Assembly: GCA_965601485.1 (NCBI GenBank)
Contig: OZ271846.1
Span: forward strand, 62,001 to 126,000
Length of the DNA stretch: 64,000 nucleotides
Direction of reading: 5' to 3'
DNA from: Methylotenera_A aquatica
Lineage (GTDB): Bacteria; Pseudomonadota; Gammaproteobacteria; Burkholderiales; Methylophilaceae
A program made the translations under genes and the position numbers. The notes beneath the pieces were generated by a model. The model worked only from the letters and a program-made list of their open reading frames with translations. It was not told the origin of the DNA and did no database searches. Of the stretch, positions 35,158 through 43,683 are shown in pieces (position 1 is the first letter of the stretch; every line of letters begins with the position of its first letter).

Positions 35158-36324
35158 ATGAAAATCGCTATCGCAGGCACAGGTTACGTAGGTTTGTCTT
35201 TGGGCATCCTGCTCTCGCAGCAGCACGAAGTCGTAGCGCTTGATATCCTGCCGCAAAAAGTTGATCTCCTAAACCAAAAGATTTCCCCGATTGAAGATAA
35301 AGAGATCAGCAGTTATCTTAAAAACCGGGCGCTGAATTTCCGGGCAACGCTAGACCCGTTCGATGCCTACACCGGCGCCGAAATTGTGATCATCGCGACG
35401 CCCACCGATTACGATGTGGATACCAACACCTTCAACACTAGTTCCATAGAGGCGGTGGTAAAGGATGTGGTCGGCACCAATCCGTCAGCGCTGATGGTGA
35501 TCAAGTCCACCGTGCCGGTCGGATATACGGCAGGCCTCAGGCAAAGCCTTGGCCTTGATAACTTGATCTTCTCGCCGGAATTTCTGCGTGAGGGGTTGGC
35601 TCTGTTCGATAACCTTTACCCATCGCGGATTGTGGTCGGTGATCGTTCCGAGCGCGCTGCCCGTTTCGCTGAAATACTGCGTTCGGCATCGCTCAAACCA
35701 GAGGTGAACATACTTTTGACGGATAGCACCGAAGCAGAGGCAATCAAGCTATTTGCCAACACCTACCTTGCGATGCGGGTAGCCTACTTTAATGAGCTTG
35801 ATACCTACGCCGCGACACATGGCCTAGATACTCGTCAGATTATCGATGGCGTCTGTCTTGATACGCGTATTGGCAACCATTACAACAACCCTAGCTTTGG
35901 TTATGGCGGCTACTGCCTGCCCAAGGATACCAAGCAGTTATTAGCCAACTTCCGCCAGGTCCCACAAAACCTGATCAGATCGATTGTAGAATCGAACACC
36001 ACCCGTAAGGACTTCATCGCCGATGAGGTCATCCGTAAGGCACCGAAGGTGGTGGGTATCTACCGCCTGATCATGAAAGCCGGCTCGGACAATTTCCGCG
36101 AATCCAGTATTCAGGGGGTCATGAAGCGAATCAAGGCGAAGGGGATCGAGGTGGTGCTGTTTGAGCCGAGTTTAAAAGAAGCTACCTTCTATAACTCGCG
36201 CGTTATCAAAGATCTTGAATACTTCAAGCGTGAGGCTGAGGTGATCCTCTCCAACCGAATGGTGGTAGAATTAGCTGATGTCAAAGACAAGGTTTACACG
36301 CGCGATTTGTTTGGTAGCGACTAA
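35158..36324 (+). CDS. ugd: UDP-glucose 6-dehydrogenase
   Basis: NAD-dependent four-electron oxidation of UDP-glucose to UDP-glucuronate. Begins KIAIAGTGYVGLSLG (Rossmann motif), then VIKSTVPVGYT, FSPEFLREG, and the catalytic motif GYGGYCLPKDTKQL with Cys253. Length 388 residues, the short Ugd form of E. coli. It supplies uronic acid to the polysaccharide together with the epimerase at 33874. The gene is preceded by a 273-base gap and probably read from the upstream operon promoter or from a promoter in that gap. Confidence 0.95.
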   Translation: MKIAIAGTGYVGLSLGILLSQQHEVVALDILPQKVDLLNQKISPIEDKEISSYLKNRALNFRATLDPFDAYTGAEIVIIATPTDYDVDTNTFNTSSIEAVVKDVVGTNPSALMVIKSTVPVGYTAGLRQSLGLDNLIFSPEFLREGLALFDNLYPSRIVVGDRSERAARFAEILRSASLKPEVNILLTDSTEAEAIKLFANTYLAMRVAYFNELDTYAATHGLDTRQIIDGVCLDTRIGNHYNNPSFGYGGYCLPKDTKQLLANFRQVPQNLIRSIVESNTTRKDFIADEVIRKAPKVVGIYRLIMKAGSDNFRESSIQGVMKRIKAKGIEVVLFEPSLKEATFYNSRVIKDLEYFKREAEVILSNRMVVELADVKDKVYTRDLFGSD

Positions 36325-36396
36325 ATTAGTTATTTCCATATTAACGCATAAATCCAACCCCCCAATAATTCATTCATATAAGATGCTGAGTTTCTC

Positions 36397-36957
36397 ATGA
36401 CCGAGCAAATCAGCATAAGTAAGGCATTCAAAGTAGTTGGTAAAACACTGTCTTTTAGGAACGCATGCCTAAAAGACGCCGATTTTATCTTGTCATTAAG
36501 AACCAATCCAAAAAAATCGCAGTATCTTAGCTTGGTCAGTAATGACTTAGCAGAACAACAAGCTTGGCTTATTCGATATGAAAAAACTAAAGACCAAGCC
36601 TATTTCATTATCGAAAAGCAGGGAGAAAAGATTGGAACGGTTCGTCTTTATGATCCCCAGGATGTAAGCTTCTGCTGGGGATCATGGATTTTGATTGATG
36701 GCTGCCATCCAAATGCGGCGATGGAATCTGCTCTTATGGTATATGCTTATGCAATCGACTATCTTGGATTCAACTCTGCTCACTTTGATGTTCGAAAAGA
36801 AAATATGCGTGTATGGAAGTTCCACGAGAGATTTGGCGCAATACGTGTTAAAGAAACAGATCTTGATTACCTTTACCGAGTAGAGCTTCCTCTAATTCAG
36901 GCTGCACGTCAGCGATATGAAAAATTTTTGCCTGAAGGGGTTAAGGTTATCTTTTGA
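36397..36957 (+). CDS. GNAT-family N-acetyltransferase
   Basis: Acetyl-CoA-dependent acyltransferase of the GNAT fold: an N-terminal LSFRNACLKDADFILSLR, a central beta strand YFIIEKQGEKIGTVRLYD, and the C-terminal FNSAHFDVRKENMRVWKFHERFG typical of RimJ/RimL-like members. Length 186 residues. It is followed after 11 bases by the FdtA-like isomerase, so N-acetylation of a dTDP-3-amino-3,6-dideoxyhexose is a sensible guess, shared with the hexapeptide acyltransferase two genes on. The gene is visibly more AT-rich than the preceding ugd. Confidence 0.8.
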   Translation: MTEQISISKAFKVVGKTLSFRNACLKDADFILSLRTNPKKSQYLSLVSNDLAEQQAWLIRYEKTKDQAYFIIEKQGEKIGTVRLYDPQDVSFCWGSWILIDGCHPNAAMESALMVYAYAIDYLGFNSAHFDVRKENMRVWKFHERFGAIRVKETDLDYLYRVELPLIQAARQRYEKFLPEGVKVIF

Positions 36958-36968
36958 GGAAAACATAA

Positions 36969-37379
36969 ATGTCTATTAACTTATGCAGCATTATTGACCT
37001 ACCCAAAATCCAGGATCCACGTGGCAACCTTACATTCATTGAGGGTGGTAACCATATACCCTTCGACATTCAGCGGGTTTACTACCTCTATGACGTACCA
37101 GGTGGCTCCGAGCGTGGCGGGCACGCGCATAAGGATTTGCACCAACTCATTATCGCTATGTCCGGTAGTTTCGATGTGCTACTGGACGATGGCAAGGAAA
37201 AGAGGCGTGTCCATCTCAACCGTTCCTATAACGGCCTTTACATCTGTCCAATGATCTGGCGCGAACTCGATAACTTCTCGTCTGCTTCTGTTTGTATGGT
37301 ACTAGCGTCCAACAAGTACGATGAGGTGGACTACTACAGGGATTACGCCGAATTCATGAGGGCGAAATGGCAGATATAA
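36969..37379 (+). CDS. dTDP-4-oxo-6-deoxyhexose 3,4-ketoisomerase-like (FdtA/QdtA family)
   Basis: Small cupin of the WxcM/FdtA type, converting dTDP-4-keto-6-deoxyglucose to the 3-keto isomer. The motifs DPRGNLTFIEG, RVYYLYDVPGG, RGGHAHKDLHQ (with the conserved histidines, about residues 49-59) and ICPMIWRELDNFS are diagnostic. Length 136 residues, normal. The stop overlaps the start of the next gene by 13 bases. The rmlA and rmlB genes that make the substrate are absent from this window. FdtA and QdtA differ only in product stereochemistry, so the sugar could be Fuc3N or Qui3N. Confidence 0.88.
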   Translation: MSINLCSIIDLPKIQDPRGNLTFIEGGNHIPFDIQRVYYLYDVPGGSERGGHAHKDLHQLIIAMSGSFDVLLDDGKEKRRVHLNRSYNGLYICPMIWRELDNFSSASVCMVLASNKYDEVDYYRDYAEFMRAKWQI

Positions 37380-38083
37380 GATCATTGCTTCGAAATTGGC
37401 TGTCCCCTGGAACTACGACGAGATGGATTGTTGCTGGCTTTTATAGAAATCCGTTTTGCTTTATGTTAACTCTCCTACGAAGTTTGTGGGCAACTCGCAA
37501 ATTGGTTGGATACTTTACTCCACTTAAAGTTCGTCTGGGTGTTGGTCAAAAGCTGAGTATTAAACGAAATCGAAAAACCAAAGTTGTACTTGAAGGGGTC
37601 TTGAGTATAACTTCATGGGGCGGTAGCCGTCTGGATAGTTCAATCTCATTAGCTGAAGGTTCTAGCCTAAAAATACTTGGCAATTTTACAATTGGCCCCG
37701 GTGTACATATTTCGGTCAGCAAGCATGCGCACCTAAAGATTCGAGGGCAGGCTGCATCGACTGGCAGTGGTATTACGTGCGATAGCAGAATAATGGCTAA
37801 GAGCTTAATTGAAATTGGTGCTGACTGCATCATTGCTTGGGATGTGTTTATTTCAGATTCTGACTGGCATGAAATCGACGGAGAGGCAAGTTGTGCGCCA
37901 ATATTTATCGGGGACAATGTTTGGATTGCCCATGGCGCATCGATTCTAAAAGGTGCACAAGTCCCATCGGGTTGTATTATTGGTGCGAAATCTTTGGTTG
38001 GTCGCGGAGAGTTTCAAGAAAATTCATTGATCGCTGGCGTGCCTGCTTCGGTGAAGAGGACCGGTGTGGAATGGGCTCGATGA
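37367..38083 (+). CDS. Hexapeptide-repeat (LbH) acyltransferase
   Basis: Left-handed beta-helix acyltransferase. The N-terminal third (about 1-75) is divergent and hydrophobic/basic; the helix repeats begin near LEGVLSITSWGG and continue through IEIGADCIIAWDVFISDSDWHEID, IFIGDNVWIAHGASILKGAQV and SGCIIGAKSLVGRG to LIAGVPASVKR. The His in SDWHEID fits the usual catalytic position. Length 238 residues. Likely O- or N-acetyltransferase for the polysaccharide or its amino sugar. It overlaps the isomerase gene by 13 bases and the aminotransferase by 4 bases, so translation is coupled. Confidence 0.82.
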   Translation: MADIRSLLRNWLSPGTTTRWIVAGFYRNPFCFMLTLLRSLWATRKLVGYFTPLKVRLGVGQKLSIKRNRKTKVVLEGVLSITSWGGSRLDSSISLAEGSSLKILGNFTIGPGVHISVSKHAHLKIRGQAASTGSGITCDSRIMAKSLIEIGADCIIAWDVFISDSDWHEIDGEASCAPIFIGDNVWIAHGASILKGAQVPSGCIIGAKSLVGRGEFQENSLIAGVPASVKRTGVEWAR

Positions 38084-39183
38084 AGACCATACCTTTCCTG
38101 TCCCTCGAAGCGGCATATGCGGAATTGCAGCCGGAGATTGAAGCGGCAGTACTTGCCTCAATGCGGACGGGTTGGTATGTCCTAGGGCCTGAAGTGGAAG
38201 TCTTCGAAAATGACTTTGCTAGCTATTGCGAAGCCTCATATTGCGTTGGCGTGGCCAATGGACTCGATGCTCTTCATCTTGCGCTACGTGCAATGGATGT
38301 TGGTACAGGTGACGAGGTCATCGTACCATCCAATACTTATATCGCGACCTGGCTCGCAGTGAGTCAGTGCGGTGCGATACCGGTGCCGGTTGAGCCTGAT
38401 ATTGCCACATATAACATCGATCCTAAATTGATCGAGGCGGCGATCACACCTAGAACAAAGGTTATCCTCCCAGTTCACCTTTATGGCCAGCCTGCTGACC
38501 TCGATCCGATCTTAGCTATTGCCAAAAAATATAACCTAAAGGTTTTGGAAGATGCCGCCCAAGCCCACGGCGCACATTACAAGGGCAAACGTATCGGTGG
38601 CCATGGGGACGTCGTGGCATGGAGCTTCTATCCCGGTAAAAACCTTGGCGCGCTGGGAGATGGCGGTGCCATCACCACCAACAATCCTGAGATCGCCGAC
38701 CGTATTCGAGTTCTGCGCAACTACGGCTCGCGAGTCAAGTATGTCAACGAAGTGCCGGGCTACAACAGCAGGCTCGACCCAGTCCAGGCCGCAGTCCTGA
38801 GCGTCAAGCTCAAGTATCTGGATGAATGGAACGCGCGCCGGGCCTCAATCGCTAGCCGTTACGCGATGGCGCTTGCAGATGCCGGCTTCTTACAACCTGC
38901 AGTGCCAATATGGGCCAGCCCAGCCTGGCATTTGTACGTCATTCGAACTAAAGCGCGCGAAGCCTTGCAATGCCACCTTGCCGCTGCTGGCATCGGCTCG
39001 CTGATCCACTACCCGATTCCTCCGCACCTTCAGCTGGCCTATTCAGGCCAATGTCACAAGGCAAGGGACTTCCCAATTGCAGAAGTGATGGCCGCAGAGG
39101 TCATTAGCCTGCCAATGGGCCCCCAACTATCAGCCGAAGACCAGAATCAGGTTATCAGCATTCTTGGCGATTTTAAGCCGTGA
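38080..39183 (+). CDS. DegT/DnrJ/EryC1/StrS aminotransferase (FdtB/QdtB type)
   Basis: PLP-dependent sugar aminotransferase, probably transferring an amino group to the 3-keto sugar made by the FdtA-like protein. Motifs: TGWYVLGPEVEVFE, YCVGVANGLDALHLAL, DAAQAHGAHYKGKRIGGHGD and FYPGKNLGALGDGGA with the PLP Lys187; C-terminal GYNSRLDPVQAAVLSVKL. Length 367 residues, normal. ATG 38080 overlaps the preceding TGA (ATGA). An in-frame extension to 37891 would lie wholly inside the preceding gene and is rejected. With the two acetyltransferases and the isomerase it completes a 3-acetamido sugar route apart from RmlA/B. Confidence 0.92.
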   Translation: MKTIPFLSLEAAYAELQPEIEAAVLASMRTGWYVLGPEVEVFENDFASYCEASYCVGVANGLDALHLALRAMDVGTGDEVIVPSNTYIATWLAVSQCGAIPVPVEPDIATYNIDPKLIEAAITPRTKVILPVHLYGQPADLDPILAIAKKYNLKVLEDAAQAHGAHYKGKRIGGHGDVVAWSFYPGKNLGALGDGGAITTNNPEIADRIRVLRNYGSRVKYVNEVPGYNSRLDPVQAAVLSVKLKYLDEWNARRASIASRYAMALADAGFLQPAVPIWASPAWHLYVIRTKAREALQCHLAAAGIGSLIHYPIPPHLQLAYSGQCHKARDFPIAEVMAAEVISLPMGPQLSAEDQNQVISILGDFKP

Positions 39184-40637
39184 CTTCCCACCGCCAGATC
39201 TTCCGTTCCAGCGCTATCATCGGCAGCGCATCAGCCATCAATATCGTCATAGGAATCATCAAGGTGAAGTTTTTGGCTGTCCTTCTTGGGCCGGCTGGCG
39301 TCGGTTTAATGGGGCTTTATCAGAACATCATGGGTATGGCTGCTACCTTGGCCGGCTGTGGTATTGGCAATAGTGGTGTACGTCAACTGGCTGCTTCGGC
39401 TGATGAAGCCACCACTTTGGCCATTGTGCGCCGCACACTATGGCTATCAAACCTGATCCTCGGCTTGGCCGGCATGATTGTGCTTTGGTTATTACGCGAG
39501 CCCGTTGCGCAGTGGGTTTTCGGCGATGTCGCCCATGCGAGAGATGTCGGCTGGCTGGGGCTTGGTGTACTTCTGATGCTTGTAGCCGGCTCGCAAACAG
39601 CCTTGCTACAAGGCCTACGCCGTATTGGAGATCTGGCCCGCGTTAAAATCATCAGTGCATTTTTTGGTGCACTCGTGGGCATCCTGCTGTTGTATTGGCT
39701 TGGGGTTGCTGGCGTGCTCTGGTTTGTGCTTACCGTCCCCTTAGTCAGCATCGTTGTTGCTTCTTGCTACGCAGCGCGCCTCCCTAAACCTCGGACACCA
39801 CATGACTGGGTTGCCATCAGCCAGCAATGGCAAGCCATGCTCAAGCTCGGTATCCCTTTCATGACAGCCAGTTTGCTCACCCTGGCGACGCAACTGGTAA
39901 CAAGATCGATCATCCTGCGCGAACTTGGGTTAGACGCCAGCGGCTATTTCCAAGCAGCCTGGGCCATCTCGATGACCTACATCGGCTTTGTGCTGGGGGC
40001 GATGGGTACCGACTATTACCCACGCCTTACGGCCATCATCAAGGATCACCCGCAGGTCTGGAAGCTTGTCAACGAACAAACCGAGATGGCATTACTGCTG
40101 GCAGGCCCGATCTTGCTCGCAATGATCACCCTCGCCCCTTGGGTTATCCACCTGCTTTATGCAGCAAGCTTCGAACCGGCGTCGGAGGTGCTGCGCTGGC
40201 AGGTTCTCGGCGACATTCTTAAGATCGCGAGCTGGCCAATTGGTTTTATCCTGCTGGCCATGGGGCGTGGCGGCGTCTATATTGGAACGCAATTTACGTG
40301 GAACGCTGCCTATCTAGCTACGATTACCTTCGGCATACAGAAGTGGGGACTCGTCATCGCCGGCATAGGCTTCTGGATTGCCTACCTGGTTCTTTTTAGT
40401 GTTGGTGCATTTGTGGCATCACGACTGATCGGCTACAAACCTGACAGGCGAAATTGGCAGCAAATTCTGGCGCTGCTGGTTGTTGGGGGACTGATCCTGA
40501 TTCTTGCAGAACTGGCGCCGGCATGGTCGTATGTAGTTGGAATCCTAGCAACAGTGGGGGTAAGTTTTTATAGCCTAAGGCGGCTGGATGAATTAATTGA
40601 TGCGCGTGGCTGGATCCGCAAAAGGTGGAGTTTATGA
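39180..40637 (+). CDS. Wzx-type O-antigen/polysaccharide flippase
   Basis: Polytopic MATE/MOP-superfamily lipid-linked oligosaccharide flippase: about 12 to 14 hydrophobic segments, with the early motif FLAVLLGPAGVGLMGLYQNI and later TRSIILRELGLDASGYFQAAWAIS. Length 485 residues, longer than the 415 of E. coli WzxE. It moves the undecaprenyl-linked repeat unit across the inner membrane for the Wzy-type polymerase. The start is GTG 39180, overlapping the preceding TGA (GTGA). It also overlaps the GT2-FkbM start at its own TGA, so genes 37367 to 42559 form one coupled string. Confidence 0.88.
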   Translation: MTSHRQIFRSSAIIGSASAINIVIGIIKVKFLAVLLGPAGVGLMGLYQNIMGMAATLAGCGIGNSGVRQLAASADEATTLAIVRRTLWLSNLILGLAGMIVLWLLREPVAQWVFGDVAHARDVGWLGLGVLLMLVAGSQTALLQGLRRIGDLARVKIISAFFGALVGILLLYWLGVAGVLWFVLTVPLVSIVVASCYAARLPKPRTPHDWVAISQQWQAMLKLGIPFMTASLLTLATQLVTRSIILRELGLDASGYFQAAWAISMTYIGFVLGAMGTDYYPRLTAIIKDHPQVWKLVNEQTEMALLLAGPILLAMITLAPWVIHLLYAASFEPASEVLRWQVLGDILKIASWPIGFILLAMGRGGVYIGTQFTWNAAYLATITFGIQKWGLVIAGIGFWIAYLVLFSVGAFVASRLIGYKPDRRNWQQILALLVVGGLILILAELAPAWSYVVGILATVGVSFYSLRRLDELIDARGWIRKRWSL

Positions 40638-42559
40638 ACGTACATACTCTAAAAGAAACCCTGTTTAGCGACTTCGCTTTGCAGCAAATAGAACTTCCGC
40701 TAGTGTCGGTTTTGATGCCGGCGTATAACCATCAGCAATTCGTAGAACAGGCGGTAAGGAGTGTTTGGGCACAAACCTACAAAAATATCGAGCTAATTGT
40801 CATTGACGATGGATCGAGCGATCGAACCTTGGAGATCCTAAAAAGATTAAGTTTACAGAGCCCAATCTCTATGAAAGTCGATACGCATGCTAATCAAGGC
40901 ATCTGTCGCACACTCAATAAATGTTTTGATCTTTCCAGAGGCGAGTTGATAGCATTTCTTGCTTCTGATGATCAATATTCTGAGAAATTTATCGAACGCA
41001 TGGTTGGCGAGTCAAGGTTACACTCAGCCGAGGCAACAGTACTGCATTGTGACGCTATTGGGATTGATGAATATGGCAAAGGGTGTACGAGGGTGAGCGA
41101 AGTGCGAAAAATCCCACCTTTGAGAGGTGATGTTTTCTTTAAAATAGCCTATGGTATTGGGTTCATAGTTTCATCTACAATGGTCTTGTCAAGGACGCTA
41201 ATGAAGGCAACCGGTCCATTTGACGCACTCTTAAAGTCTGAAGATTTTGATATTCACCTAAGGCTCGCACGTCAAGCACGTTTTGTTTACGTGGACGAAC
41301 CACTTTTCTTTGCACGTAAAGTTTCCGGTAGCCTTGGTTCCAGAAGAGGGCTTTGGTCGGATGACATATTTATTGCCCTTGCAAAGCATGAGGATTATTT
41401 GGGGAACTCTTACAAAAAAATTGTAGTATCTCGCCATAAAAATTTAGCGATGGACTTCTATTCTAACATGGACTTGGCCGAGGCCTGGTACCATTTTAAA
41501 AAAGCCGTGAAATCTTCCCCCGGTCTTGCAAGCTTGATTATCCCACTTCAACTCATAGTTGGATGTTTTTGCCGCACCCCCCGATGTCTGGCCTTGGCCA
41601 TTTTGCCCAAGCGTGGCGTTCAATATGCTCGGCGCTGGAAACGAATTTCTATTTCCTATCTAAAAACCAATAAAGAAAAGTTTCTAATGGTATTACGAGC
41701 ATATATTAGAGCATTACCTAAGCCAGTAAGGAAAACGCTCGGGTACTGCTGGGATTACAACATGCGCGTGTTTCGATGGCGAAGCATTTTGGTCCATGTT
41801 CGTGGCAGATCTCTGCACGACCAGTTCGTTTTGTTTGCCTCAGCCATAGCGAGCCCCCTGACCAGTCTTCAAAAACTGGGGCGTTGGCAAGACCCAGTCC
41901 TTTTGTGGGATGCAATCGTCCAAGTAAAGGTGATAGGCAACTTCATGCTGCGCCACCACACGGACGATCTTTGGCACGTGCTACCTTCTCGGGAGCACAC
42001 TGTCCTGACTACTATCCAGAAATACTTGCCCGAAGACGGCATCTTTATCGATGCCGGCGCAAATATCGGCGTTTATACACTGCTGGCTGGACGTCTGGTG
42101 GGTGAAAAAGGGAGGGTGATCGCAGTCGAAATGATGCCCGAGACGGCCGACATCCTCCGGCGTCACATCTCCATGAATCATCTCGGAAATGTAAGCGTCG
42201 TTCAGAAGGCCCTTGCCGATTCCAGCGGGAAGCACGTCATCGCCCGCGTGATGGGCGGACAGCACGGTCAGGCCAGCATAACATCCGGGGTCGTTGAAGG
42301 TGGCGCGGAAGTTCGCGTAGAAACCACCACTATCGCCGACATTCTTGCCGAAGTCGACGACATATCATTGATGAAGATGGATCTGGAAGGCGCCGAGGAA
42401 CTCGCGTTGGTTGGTGCCGGGGATGCCTTGAAACGTGTCCGCGCGGTTATTTTCGAGGACTGGGGAAATGAACGCCTGTCAGCAATTTTCCGGTCGAAGG
42501 GATTTTTGGTCGAACGGCTCGATGGCAACAATTGCCTCGCGTTGAATGAGTCCAAGTGA
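40634..42559 (+). CDS. Fusion of GT2 glycosyltransferase and FkbM-family methyltransferase
   Basis: Two enzymes in one chain. The N-terminal half (about 20-250) is a GT-A family 2 transferase: VSVLMPAYNHQQFVEQAVRS, then IVIDDGSSDRT (about residue 57) and LASDDQYSEKF, the DxD-type site. A linker of about 100-150 residues follows. The C-terminal part (about 455-641) is FkbM-like: GIFIDAGANIGVYTLLAG (about 467) and LMKMDLEGAEELAL. Length 641 residues from ATG 40634 (GGTGGAG upstream); a GTG at 40625 is the longer option. The first half is clearly more AT-rich than the second, consistent with a recent fusion. The methyltransferase may O-methylate the sugar added by the GT domain. Confidence 0.82.
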   Translation: MNVHTLKETLFSDFALQQIELPLVSVLMPAYNHQQFVEQAVRSVWAQTYKNIELIVIDDGSSDRTLEILKRLSLQSPISMKVDTHANQGICRTLNKCFDLSRGELIAFLASDDQYSEKFIERMVGESRLHSAEATVLHCDAIGIDEYGKGCTRVSEVRKIPPLRGDVFFKIAYGIGFIVSSTMVLSRTLMKATGPFDALLKSEDFDIHLRLARQARFVYVDEPLFFARKVSGSLGSRRGLWSDDIFIALAKHEDYLGNSYKKIVVSRHKNLAMDFYSNMDLAEAWYHFKKAVKSSPGLASLIIPLQLIVGCFCRTPRCLALAILPKRGVQYARRWKRISISYLKTNKEKFLMVLRAYIRALPKPVRKTLGYCWDYNMRVFRWRSILVHVRGRSLHDQFVLFASAIASPLTSLQKLGRWQDPVLLWDAIVQVKVIGNFMLRHHTDDLWHVLPSREHTVLTTIQKYLPEDGIFIDAGANIGVYTLLAGRLVGEKGRVIAVEMMPETADILRRHISMNHLGNVSVVQKALADSSGKHVIARVMGGQHGQASITSGVVEGGAEVRVETTTIADILAEVDDISLMKMDLEGAEELALVGAGDALKRVRAVIFEDWGNERLSAIFRSKGFLVERLDGNNCLALNESK

Positions 42560-43683
42560 TGACGCGTAACGCAAGGAGAATAGCCATAGTCCTGCCTGAT
42601 CTGCGGGGTGGTGGCGTTGAGCGCATGCGTATTTATCTTGCGCGTGAGTTTATTGCACAAGGCCATGAGGTCGAGTTCGTTCTCATGCGCGCGTCTGGGG
42701 ATTTGCTTTCAGCCCTTCCTCGCACGGCAAATGTGATTGATCTGGGCGCGAGCAGGATCATGACCGCTTTCCGACCACTAATCGATTATGTGCTAGAACG
42801 GCAGCCTGAAGTGTTGCTTGTGGCAATGTGGCCGTTGACCGTCATCGCAATAATTGCCGCCAAAGTTGCCGGCTACAAAGGCCGCATTATTGTTAGTGAC
42901 CATGTCGCGCTCTCCAAGAGTCCGCAGGCTAGAAACTGGATTCGCAGAATAGGATTGTCTATCACCACTGGACTGGCCTATCGCCTCGCAGATGTCCGTC
43001 TCGCCGTGTCGACTGGTGTTGCTGATGACTTGGCAAGGCTGTCGCGGATACCGCGCCGTCAATTTGAGGTCGTCTACAACCCTGCGGCGCTCGGTGATCA
43101 GGCATTAGTACCCGCACAAGCGCCCCCCCCAATACCTGGCTGCGAAAAATTGATTCTTTCAGTTGGTAATCTCAAACTTCAGAAAGACCAAGCCACATTG
43201 ATCAAGTCATTCGCATTAATTCCGCGAAAGCGAGGTGTGCATTTGCTGATCCTTGGTGAGGGAGATCAGCGGCGGAGTATGGAAAGATTGATTGACAATC
43301 TAGGGCTGCAGGGACGTGTTCATCTTCCTGGTTTCGTCACCGACACCCGTCCCTACTTCGAGGCAGCTGATCTGTTCGTGCTCTCATCCAAGTGGGAGGG
43401 TTTCGGGAACGTTATCGTCGAGGCACTGGACTGTGGTGTCCCGGTAGTTAGCACGGACTGTCCGCATGGCCCAGGCGAGATACTTGAAGGTGGAAAGTAT
43501 GGTCACCTGGTGGCAGTGGGCGATGTCGAAGCTTTAGCGCAGGCCATCGAAGAGGCTCTTTTGGGCCAGCATGACAAAGAATCCCTCAAGCGGCGAGCTG
43601 CCGACTTCGGCTTAAGCCTCATTGCTGCGCAGTACCTAAGGCTTATGTTCCCAGGCCATGAAACGAAATACGATGAAAATTAA
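42559..43683 (+). CDS. Glycosyltransferase family 4
   Basis: GT-B retaining transferase with the N-domain motif LRGGGVERMRIYLAREF and C-domain SVGNLKLQKDQATLIKSF, then DLFVLSSKWEGFGNVIVEALDCGVP with the E-x7-E pair (about 270-285), and CPHGPGEILEGG for the nucleotide-sugar site. Length 374 residues. The ATG overlaps the preceding TGA (TGATG); a GTG three bases earlier is also possible. The 3' end overlaps the TupA-like gene. Confidence 0.87.
   Translation: MTRNARRIAIVLPDLRGGGVERMRIYLAREFIAQGHEVEFVLMRASGDLLSALPRTANVIDLGASRIMTAFRPLIDYVLERQPEVLLVAMWPLTVIAIIAAKVAGYKGRIIVSDHVALSKSPQARNWIRRIGLSITTGLAYRLADVRLAVSTGVADDLARLSRIPRRQFEVVYNPAALGDQALVPAQAPPPIPGCEKLILSVGNLKLQKDQATLIKSFALIPRKRGVHLLILGEGDQRRSMERLIDNLGLQGRVHLPGFVTDTRPYFEAADLFVLSSKWEGFGNVIVEALDCGVPVVSTDCPHGPGEILEGGKYGHLVAVGDVEALAQAIEEALLGQHDKESLKRRAADFGLSLIAAQYLRLMFPGHETKYDEN

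Noticed and set aside
37619..37630. GGCGGTAGCCGT as a second ops element
   Set aside because: It is inside an acyltransferase CDS and the position where ops has T is G; probably chance.
37891..38079. Longer N-terminus for the aminotransferase
   Set aside because: It lies wholly inside the preceding acyltransferase gene in another frame and the family start is near MKTIPFLSL.
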